DNA from: Owenia fusiformis | Taxonomy: Eukaryota > Annelida > Polychaeta > Sabellida > Oweniidae | DNA length: 64,000 bases | NCBI GenBank assembly: GCA_903813345.2 | Contig: CAIIXF020000007.1 | Span: 34,874,538 to 34,938,537, forward strand | Reading direction: 5' to 3' | Shown here: piece after piece, positions 47,031-59,000 of the stretch | Position numbering within the stretch: position 1 is the first letter of the stretch | Layout of the letters: each line of letters begins with the position of its first letter | Translations under genes and position numbers: made by a program | The notes under the pieces: model-generated | Databases searched by the model: none | The model's input: only the letters and a program-made list of their open reading frames with translations | What the model was told of the DNA's origin: nothing

Positions 47031-50000
47031 CTGCAAAATAGAATCAAAAGAATTATAATATACATTGCGCATACAATAGCCCCGTTACACAATCACTAGC
47101 TCTTTCTTAATTACGTCGTTCTTAAAAACATTGCCAAAAAATTAAACGGGCTTAGCTTGTATGCAAACGGTTTGGACGTACATAGTTCCGAATTTTACTA
47201 TCGTTTTACTTCATGGATATGCTCTGAGTTTGCTTAACATTTTCTGACGGCCATCCCACTCTGCAATAGACCTTGCCAATTAATCATGACCCCTTTTGTT
47301 AAACCAAGGAAACTAGGGTTTATAGGCTAGATTTATGAAACTGTAAGAATGACATCATAATAACCAATGGATGGCAGGACTAACTAGTTAGCATTAATGG
47401 TTATTTACTTGTACATTGACTTTAATGTTGAAATAGATGTCGCATCACACATCATTGGTCAGTATCAAGATGCGGTAACGGCTGTTACCTTATCATCTAA
47501 GATGGTGGACGGAAAGTGTCGATTTCGATATTTTGGTTTACGTCGAATTAAACTACTATATAATTGACGTAATGCTTTGATATTTGAACTTGATAAGCCT
47601 TATCACAGGCTGGTATCGAAATATTTGTCCGCTGTGACGGAGCATGCTATTTTTCGTAAAGACACTAAGAATAATTCACGATTTATTTTTTAACTCATAT
47701 GTTTCGTTATACCATACAAAATTACTTACTCCATGCAATGGATATATCATTTGCGGGTAACTTTCACTTCTGTTCGAAGTCCAATTACGCTGGGAAGAAA
47801 AGCTATTGAAAATGGCGCCGGAGTATCATACTTCAATATGTACCATTTCTTGTTTAACTTTCTAATGGCACGATATAGTGACACGATAATATTTACACAT
47901 GGTTTCAGCATAACTATGAAGGTATAAATGAGATGCTGATGTATTTGGTCTTTTTAATTCTTTTATAAAAAATAATGTTTAATTCTTTTGTCCGCTGTGA
48001 CGGAGCAGTTGCAAATGTGAACTGTGAAAATGCTCCGTCACAGCGGACAAAAAATATTAATATTATTTTTTATTAAAAAAATTAAAAAGACCCAATGCAT
48101 TAATATCTCATTAATACATTCAGCGTTATGCTTAAAACATATGTTAATATTATCGTGTCACTATATCATGCCATTAAAAAGTTAAAAAAGAAATGGTACA
48201 TTTTAGAGTTTGATACTCTGGCGCCGTTTTCAATAGATTTTACTCCTTGCGTTATTGGACTTCAAACAGAAGTGAAGGTTACACGCAAATGATATATCCA
48301 TTGCATAAAGTAAGTAATTATCTTTGATAACGAAACATATGAGTTAAAAAATAAATCGTGAAGCATTCTTAGTGTTTTTATGAAAAATAGCATGCTCCGT
48401 CACAGCGGACAAATCTTTCGATACCAGCCTGTGCTTATATATCATGAAAACTTTTGAGTATGACAATTTTTTCTTGAATCATACGGGGGCGCCATGATTC
48501 ATCTATATGTTATACCGCTTAAGAGAAGGTAACTAATCTGGGACATCTATTGAATGGCATCTTATCTTATGCTCAAGGATAAATGCTACACTTTCTAACA
48601 AGAGGAGGGAAAACCCAATGATTCAATTGATGACATACGATTTCCTCCTTCGCGCACCTCCTTTCCTGGAAGTACTTACGCTCCATCTTGGTTTTCAAAG
48701 TTTCCAAATTGACCTAGTTTTAAACCAATAAACGATCGACTCGCTAAACCAATCAGCGACGATGTCATCTCAATACTGATTTACATTATAAGCGTATGTC
48801 ATCTTTGAACCCTGGGGTTTCTCCCCTCTTCTTTCTAACCGTAGTGTACAAAAAGTGCACATTATAGCGAAGTGCATCATTTTTGTCTGAAACAAAAATA
48901 TATATATTATTAACTTCATATCGTGACCACATCATCTTGGAAACGGACGTGTCAGTTATCGTATTATGCACTTCCAGTTACCAGCTTCCTTTAAGCGATA
49001 TAACATATATTTGAATTATTGCGTCCACGTATGATTTACGAATAAACGGCCATACTCCAAAGTTTCCATAATATGTAAGGCTTATCAAGTTCAAATACAG
49101 CATTACGTCAATTATAAAGTAGTTTAATTCGACGAAAACCAAAAATATCAAAATCGACTCTTTCCGTCTGCCATCTTAGATGAGAAGGTAACGACCGTTA
49201 CCGCATCTTGATACTGACCAGTGACACATACGTTTAATCTTTGATAAAGCCGTCAGAGGCGTGGCATTGTGAACAAAATTGGAACTTTTTACGTTCATAC
49301 GAATTTCGTGCACGTACTTGTTCTGGAAGACGCTCTCAAGAACTTATAGAGTTTGCTCATGTTTTGCCCAGGGGGGGGGGAGATCTTCCAAAGTTCAGCC
49401 TTTCATATTCGATCACGAGGTATCCATGTGCTAGATCCATATAAGGCTTACATGACCAAATAGGAATCAAACTGACCGTTGTCCGCCATTTTGAATATCA
49501 TGTGATAGATCCATTTAAGACTTATATGACCATATGGGATGGCTAAGGGGAATCCCCAAATACGATAGAATATGATAGTATTATGGGAGCTACTCACTTC
49601 TTCTGTGTTTTGCCCATACTTTCAAATTAAAATAAATTTTCCGAGGGACAGGGCACTTGTTATTTTAGACTTTTGTAACGAACTGGCATTTCAGATAGTT
49701 TAACCCCGATCACAGCCCATTTTACGACTTTCTATGACTGGGTTAGACACTTTATTCATTTTGGGAAGAACTATCAGCGTCAGCAACAAACACAATCGCA
49801 TGATGAACTTAAGATTGTTGTGCAGATACTGAATTTAGAGGTAAGTATAAGGTTCCATGGAGCTAGGACTCCCATTCGAAGCCTTAATTATTATAAGCCC
49901 ATTGAGAATGAAAGTATAAAACTAGTGGTATCAACCCTGTATTAATTAAATTAGAAGGGATCAGAAATCCCCGAAATTGTGATATAATACGTTCGCGATC

Positions 50001-53000
50001 GATTTCTCCCAAATGCTCTTTTAATTCTTCGAAAATTATGTAAGCTTAAGGGTTTATATACTCACATCTTTATTTGTGTCAACACAGTCGAGGCGCGGGA
50101 AGAAATCATTGAAATCCTTTTCAAGGCTACGTTGTAGGCCGTCACTTGGGTTGTATTTCCCTTGCATTCCACCATCTTTGCTATATTCATCATTAGAGTA
50201 TGTCTTGTTGTCATACATCCCGGAGATCTGTTACGTGAATAGCATTAAAATAATGAATAATCCAGCCTACCCACGAACGAAATAAATGTCCATAAATGTG
50301 AATATTTTGAATCTTGGAACGGACATTGCAAATATGTCCTACTGTATTATATTAGATAAAATGGATCAATTTAGAAGTTGATGTAATTTATCTCACGACA
50401 AGTTGTCCGGCCCTGATGAATAATATATTAAGAATGAAATTCGCCTTGGGAGATTTGCTATTATTAGGATCGAAAGAGTACTCCTTAAATTATTTGAAGG
50501 TTAAAAGCTAAGAGGTTTGTTTTACAAATAAAATCGAACAATTCATCATAACTGTTTGTTGCCGCATATAAGTCAATCTCACCTCTCTCTCATATAGACG
50601 TCTGTTGTCGTACAAGTCCCGTCCATCTCGTTCACGTTCAAAAGATTGACTGCCTTGATCAACTCTCTGGTTAGGCGAGTTGTAGTCATCGCTAAATGAC
50701 CTATTTGGTTTAGGTTCTTCACGCCTATATACGTCTGCTGGGTATCTGGCAACTCCAATATCTTGATCATCTCGCATCGTCCTTCTATTACCTCCTCTGG
50801 CAAGATCAAACCTTGCTTCCTCTTCTGCAGAGAGCGGCCTAACTGGTTGGTCTCCTTGTTTTAGCCATTTTTCGTTGCACTTTGGTGGCATGCGGTCCCG
50901 GTCGGAGGCGATCCTTCTCTCGAGGTTACTTTCATCTTGCTGACTGGAAAACACCGGCCACACTTTGGGATCGTTCGTTCGTGATGGGCCTTGATTGCAT
51001 GGATCATCTTTGTAGCGTTCATCTCGATTGCGTTCGTCTCTGTAGCGTTCATCTTGGTTGCGCTCGTCCTTGTAGCGTTCATCTCGATTGCGTTCGTCCC
51101 TGTAGCCTTCATTTTGGTTACGCTCGTCCTTGTAGCGTTCATCTCGATTGCGTTCGTCCCTGTAGCGTTCATCTCGGTTGCGCTCATCCTTGTAGCGTTC
51201 ATCTCGGTTGCGTTCGTCACTGTAACCTTCCTTTTGTTTGCCTTTGTCCTTGTAGGGATCATCTCGTGTAGGTTCATCAGAGTATCTATCATGCAATTAA
51301 TTGTTACATCGCGTAAGATTAACTTAAAAACTTATTCGGAATAGAAATACAAGACCGAAACGCCAAATGAACAAAAAAGCACATATACACGTAGTCAAAC
51401 CATATAATACGTGTTTCTATTTTGGCGTAGTGATATCATACTACATGTTCTACATACCCGTTTAGTCCTGACATTTCTTGTCGATAAAGTTCAGACAAGG
51501 GGTAGTCCTCATCTCTAAATACACAAAATTAAGTAATTATTATTAAGTATCAAATTAAATGCGTCGACAATTTAAAATTCCTGCACAAATATTGATATCC
51601 CCAAACGCAAGGCTATTAATTGTGGGGTTCAAAGCCTGTACTATTACTTGGAATATATAATATGAAACATTATAGAAAGAGGGGCGCTGATAAATCAGAA
51701 TGAGGACTATTCCCCTTGTAAACAAGTTCGTATTTCCTGAAGGAAAAATAAGTTGATGGAGTTGACACCTGCATTAGAAAGATGAAATATGAACTTTTGT
51801 ATATTTACTTGATGCTTGGCTTTATTTCAAAGTCGTCATCTCTATCGATATCATACAACTCTGGTGGTATAGTTTTTGGCACAGGGGGAGACCTTTTCTT
51901 AGCAGTGCACACAATCAGAATGATGATTAATATCAACATTGCTCCACCTAAACTTCCACCAACGATGGCAACTATTTGGACGTATGACTTGCATTCCCCT
52001 CCTTGTAGGTAGAAACCATCATTGCATCTGCAACAGTTAAGCATAAGTGTAATCATTGGCCGGTTGGGAACTAGCTTGTAAGAACATTATAATTCAGTCT
52101 TACGGCTTACATCCCCAGGACAACTCATCCCCTGGACAACTCATCCTTTATCACATAGAGCTAAATTGTAAAATATTGATTAGATACACATTGGATCATT
52201 CAAAATATTATTTTTCACTTTATTGACACAAAATTATGAAAGTACTCAGTTGATACCAGTCAGACGATGCCAGTAAAACTCTCATCTCTTGTCCTTAAAT
52301 TACACGTCTCAATATTTTATATTGTATTTGTATTTGTATTTATTATTTATTATAGTGTCACGCCATAAAATATTACATAGTACTAAAACGATATTAAAAA
52401 ACATTGGCCCTGCCGATGTCGGCATATGAGACACAACAAAAATGAACATTGAACATGAAGAAATGAATATGAACTTTAGTAACTTCATCTATGATTGCTG
52501 TGAAAAATCTTTGGATTAAAGAATATTTGAGCTATTAACAACAATCATATTATGACATGAAAGGTGCTTCTTCAATCAATGTAAATATATATAATATTGA
52601 AATTGTATATCAAAAGTAAAATTAAAATTAAATATTTACAAAAAATCACAGATTAATTGGTTGATTATCTCCTTGATAATATCATAGTTTTTTAACAATA
52701 TTCTAGATTTCCCCTTCAAACCCAAAACCCATTATACATGTATTTATAACAAAAACATTTAAAAATCATTTAAATATTAAAAATGAATTGAAAATAAAAC
52801 ATTAAATTACTCGAACATGCCAAAGGTTGAGGATCCAGGGGATGAGTTGTCTTGGGGATGAGTTGTCTAGGGGATGGGTCGTTCAGGGGATAAGTTGTCC
52901 AGGGAATGAGTTGTCTATTGGATGATTTTTCCAGGGATGAGTTGTCCGGTTACCATAATTCAATATGGGCAATCTTCTAAGGTATAGGCATATGAGGATG

Positions 53001-56000
53001 TGCACGTGGAGTCTTCTAATATATAATTGTTTAAGCGCTCATGTATTCTCGGTGAAGATATATGACTTCAGTATTGTAAAACTTATATCTTACTTGCAAA
53101 CCGCTGCTGCACCATTGCCACCCAAAGAACATTTTCCATTTTCACAGTCACCTTGCCGCCATTTGCCATAAGGAGTTTGTGCACACAAGCTGAAGCAAGC
53201 AAGGTCCCCATTATGTTCATAGCATCTGTGTCCATAGTCACATCGGATGAAACTGCCTCGGTTGTTACACATACTGACTACAAAAATGTGAAAATATCTC
53301 AGTGTATAATTTTTTCTACATACAATATATTTGATATGTTTGTGATATCACATGATTTTGTTAAATGAAGTTTTAGAGGAAATATCGAATGGCGAATGTC
53401 AATCTTAATAGTGACTTTCAAACCGAATACCCACTTTGTCGACAATTCAAATTTAATAATCGTATAAATTTACCCCCGTTGATCTGCTTAAAAGTCGTCT
53501 CCCGAAGATACTTCGAGTCGATCGTGAGATTTCTTGGCGTTCCAGTGATATTTGTTGTAAACGTTTGATTTCCCATTGACAGTATACTGGCAGTTAGACG
53601 ATCTCTGAAGCCTCGGGTAGCATTTGGTTTGCTGAGTTCAGATAATGCGTCATATACCAGATCAAATACAGCTATTATACTACCATTCCTAAATGGAAAT
53701 ATTCCCGGGGAAATATTGTAGCATGTACGAAATAAATGATGCTCCGAGAATGAGCAGAAGTAGGGATGAAACATATTTACAACATAATTTTAGATACCAC
53801 AATAGCTGCAATCATGTTTTTTACTTTTTGTTTTGGTTTAAAATTACCTGAAGTTTGTAATGGCACATTTAAGAAGACTACCAGTTTGGTTCAAACCTCC
53901 ATCATTATGCTAAAATATAAATCACATGTACAGCCCGTGATCATTATTGGCCCCCCGTTATAATATATCAAATTATAATCAATATTTCAGAGATATTTCT
54001 GTAATAAATTATTTTTTAATAACATTTTCAATTTGTGCGTTTTTGTCCGTCCTGTAGTTTGCAATTGAAATATATGTCGATATTATGTGTCCAGAGTATG
54101 AAGCTCTGATCAATCTAAGCATTAATCAATATTAGAATAGTTATATAATAAAATTACAAAAAGTGTATATACAGGATATGAAATAACTATTTTAGCCATT
54201 CCAAAATAAGACCACCTTAAATTCAAATTAGTTATATTTTCATAATCAAGTTTTTGTAGGTTGATACGTAGGAACATATCATTTTACATAACTTACACTT
54301 TGAAACAGGATAAACCCTTTCACATCCCTTACGAAAGTTTTAAACACATTCGAAGTTGTGTTACGGAGTTGTGGATGAAAAGGTAACCCTGCCATTTTAA
54401 TCGACAACGTTGGCATTTGTATTTCACTACCAGGCTCTAAAAGAAAGCAGAGTATCCAACATAAAATAGTGAAACATAAAAATTAGACCACATGACTAAA
54501 ATTGACTAAAACCAAATCAATATATGCGAGGAAATTGCTCTAATAGAATATTCAGAAATGGGATTAATTATAGCAATCTTACATCTGTTCGAGGAATAGA
54601 TCGAGGGACATAGTCTGGGCTTTCAATAGCAGGGGGCGAGTGTCCGAAATCGCCGTTTGTTTTCGATAATTCGCCGTTTGTTAGAAGTCAAATATTGTCT
54701 AAGTTTTGGGGGAAAATATAAGTCTTCTATAGACTATCCTTTATTTTATTCAGCGATCTTGTTTTGCACTTCCTTGTCTATGATTTGTACCTCAGTTTCG
54801 AACTGCAATGGAACTCACTATAATCGTAAGGATCACTTGATCTCATTATAGTAGTAAACACCGTCCAATGTTGTACCTGTTTGGGCTATGGATTTTAGAT
54901 CACTATCTGACCACTATCATGTGCATGATAATTCAAATTCCAACCTTTGGTATAATCAGAGTTGGTTATTTTTCACTGGACATGCAGTTACATGTATGAT
55001 TGATACAACTCTGTCCAACCAGTCACAGTACAGTCTACCCTGCGTCAGTGCGTGAAGAGTCTAGTTAAACTACTGAAGACGAAGAAGCTCTCTTTTAAGA
55101 AGTGAAGTCAAACGAATGCAAAGGGTAAGTACAGTCCTTCCAATGGGTGTAAAATTGTATTAATCAGTTAAAGGCCCCATATAAAGTTTAAACCACTTTG
55201 GCTTATAATTTTGTCTTATCCAATGTTATCAAAGCGTGAAATGTTAAACTTTTTATTAATTTCAAAAATGTTTCTGAAGGACTTTTTGTTTAAAATATCG
55301 TGAATTTATTCAAAACTAACTTTAAGAGGTCATACATTTACTAATCCTTTAAAGCGATAATTCACACCGATGTATAGCAATCATCCTCACTTGTTCTTTT
55401 GCCGACAAAATCAAGAAAATTGGTTGATAGGTGAGCGAGCAATGAACTCATCCATGCATGAAAGTGGTTCAGGGAAAGATGCATTTCAAAATTTTAATTC
55501 TCATAGAAACCAATGGTAAACTAATATTAAAAACATATTCATCCTTTTAACCTGGTTAGACAGTCAAAATTGGTTTATTGTTTAGCATATTTAGAAAAGA
55601 TTGACATTGAAAAATGTTGCCACCTAAGTGATGTCACGATGTGGTCACTTAGGTTGAAAATATTTTCGATATGCTAAATCATTAAATTGGCACATTAGAT
55701 ATAACATTTTATTTTTAACATGGTGTGTCCGTTATATATTGGTGTTAAAAAGATATAGAGGTTCTTATATGAGTACCTGTGCAAGATCGTCCATTCTTGA
55801 TGAGATTTAATAATTCCTCTTTATCGAGTCGCAGACGAGATAAAGAAACATTATCAAAGCGACTGTCGGATAAATTATGAATGTAGTTTCGCACAGGTGT
55901 CAACGGAACCAAACAGTGAACCCCGCTTTCCCGAACCCGAGTTTCCAGAATTCGCCTCGCATGCCTTCGACTCTTTAACAAGATTTGGGCCCTAATTTTC

Positions 56001-59000
56001 TCAAAATATATTGTACCCCGACATTATCATCCTGGTGTCTCGTTTATAGCACCCTTGTAATTACAATGCGAAGTTACTTAAGCATGATAAAAAGTGTATG
56101 TGTGGATGGGGGGAGGAGGTTTGACCCCCACTTACCAAAAGCTGGGACATGTATACCTTTATATACTCAACCGGCCAAGTATTAACAGTACAAAAGGGAG
56201 AAAAAATCCACCAGGTCCATAATTCTACACGTTCACGTACAAGTTTAAAAAAGTGTATCTTACATTTATGTAGAACTACGCCTTTGTACAAGCGACGCAT
56301 TTTCACAGGTGCGTCTTTACAATGAAACACAATAACGAGAATTGCAACTTTAGGATCTTGAAAAAAGTTGCAATATTCTTCCTGGTTAGAAAAGGTTTCC
56401 ACGTACAACTAGAAACACTATATAAAAGAAGTATCTATACACCATCAATGCAAATATATGCTTTCTTCCATTCTGATACTCATGGCATCTTTCTGTTTCA
56501 CCTGAAACACAGGGCTGAGAAGAAATGAGATGTCATGGCTTATCATGATGGCTTTCTTCGAGAATACATAATGCGGGCCCGGGAATGCGGGGTGCCACAT
56601 TCATTGCAACACACCTTGCAACAATGTCTTATATGAGGGTAATTTCTTATATTGAGAAGTTTATCATCTATTGAAATTAAATACTTGTAGCTACAAAAAG
56701 CGAATTTGTTTGAGCAGTCCTAGCTCGACATATTGAAAACAATATTTACAACATGGTATTCTTAGTAGACTGTTCAATTTGGAATTTCGAAGTAGCCAAA
56801 CATCAGCTTTCTAACAAAAATCATCATTAAAGGATTTTATCAAAGTCTTCCATGCAAATGAAGGTGTGAATTCACATTAACAAATTAAGATTAGATCCAC
56901 AATATGTTATCAAATGGTTAAATGCGCAAAATGTGTAGATATGTTTTCCTTAATAATGTGTGAGGAGGCCTTTCAGGCAATTTTCGAAAACGTAGTGAGA
57001 ACAAGTTTGGTGTAGAGGGGAGGGGGATATCTCCCACCTCGGTCTCTCTCTAATGCCTTGGCCACATATGCGCCGGGCGCCGGCCGATGATTAGTCATCG
57101 GCCGATTTCTAAATCAATTTCGACAATAATTATCTAATTCGGCAATTTTAGTTACAAAACATGAAGGTACATTATGTAAAATTTTGAAGACAATTGGTGC
57201 ATATTTAACAAAATACCGGCACCAGTCCTGTTACTTTTGGAACACCCTGTATGTCACCATTTCTGGCAATGTCTGGAGGCGGTAAAAACTAAAATGAATC
57301 TGATATACACATAATCACAAGTGAATCATCTATTAATACATCACTCTCATTTTAATAATGACAATTCTAGATTTTGATTTCTATTAAAAGTGTTCAATTC
57401 AACGGGTGCATTTGGATTTGTGAAATGCAACCTGTGTAAGGGTAAGTTATCTTATAAAAGGTAAATGACATTTTATATAAGTTGCCCTAGTCATTCCACA
57501 GTTCCAGGTGTTATTTTGTGGAGCCCATGTCTTGTCACATCACACGTGGAAATGACTTTGACAAACCTTGGACATCTTTCTTTCAGTCCATGGACTCTAA
57601 AATAACAAGAATTTGCATTGTCGGGAGCGTAAAATTGGTTATTTTGAATGCCGCCTCTTGTATTTTTCATCTGCCCCTTGTACACAAAGTTACTGAAACC
57701 ACTGCATAGTATACAAAGTTGATGTAAACATAAAGTAACCTAGAGCTGGGGTCAACTAATTATGGGTCTCCAAGGGTCAGAGCAGCCGAAAGGGGTCTCA
57801 AAGCGCCAAATACCTAGATATTGACCTTTGACCTTGGGATAATTTTTACCTTTGAACGTTGACCTTGACCTCAGGTCACCTAGTCTTGGCTCGCCAAGGG
57901 TTACAACAGCCCCACAATTCTTTAAAACGCAAATTGATATTGACCTTTGACCTTAACCTCTGACCTTCGTAGAATAACCCTTGAGGCACATAGAAGGTTG
58001 ACCAGTTACGATAACCCAAGAGTGAATAATTTAGGAGGAGATGTCCGGCCAGACAGGGAAACTTGAATGAAAGTCATTCACTATGCGAAATTAAGTTAAA
58101 AAAATACAGAGTGGCCGGAAAAAAAGAGACCATTGAAGTAGGCAACATCTACTGAACTAGACAAGTGACATCAATGATAATTTGCACACACCAGAACGAT
58201 TCTATAAAATTTGTTCCTGAAAGTTTCAATATAACCAGTCAACTATTTCAGGAACTGTGATCATTTACATTACATGCTCCAAATTGCCGCAGTTGAGCAA
58301 AAGGCAGAGCTCGATTCATATGGCAAAATTATATATTGAAACCTCTCAGGAACAAATGTCCATAGAACTGTACTGGTGCGGGCAAAATTCATTTGATGTC
58401 ACTTGTTTAGTCAAGGAGATATTGCCTACTTCAATGGTCACTCTTTTTCCGGTCACCCTGTATGTGGATGAAACTGCAGTGACTTGTACCCTGTGTTTTA
58501 TTGGTGATAACCTGAGTTGAAACGGGATTTGTAAGGCAAATTTTCAAGTTAACAATGAACAAACCTTATTTGATGTGATTCTGCTATTTGAATGCGTTAC
58601 ATCAAGTAGATGTATGTATTAATTGCCTTGTTCCAAACTTACCAAGTATGGGACGTCTACTTGGTGGAGGTGGTGCTGTCGTGGTTACAGCAACTGGATT
58701 TGTTGTAGTTGCAGCTGTTTCTTCCGTGGTTGTTAGCGTAGCTGCTTCTTCGGTACTTGGTATTGTGGCTGCTTCTTCGGTATTTGTTATAGTGGCTGCT
58801 TCTTTGGTACTTGGTATTGTGGCTGCTTCTTTGGTGGTTGTTAATGTGGCTGCTTCTTTCGTATTTGTTATCGTAGCTGCTTCTTTGGTACTTGGTATTG
58901 TGGCTGCTTCTTTGGTGGTTGTTATTGTGGCTGCTTCTTTGGTACTTGGTATTGTGGCTGTTTCTTTAGTGGTTGTTATAGTGGCTGCTTCTTTGGTACT

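Larger units (their letters stand above)
54437..58642. other. Large intron of mucin gene 2
   Basis: It contains a MITE copy (55185-55540), an exon-like ORF (55773-55995), a solo terminus of the GTTCG-rich family (56985-57025), a mariner-type MITE end near 57230-57253 (ending AACACCCTGTA), TGACCTTTGACCT clusters (57822-57970) and a mariner-type MITE (58107-58460). Confidence 0.6.

Noticed and set aside
52317-52345. (TTGTATTT)n tract as a SINE tail
   Set aside because: No SINE body, A/B box or target duplication could be identified around it.
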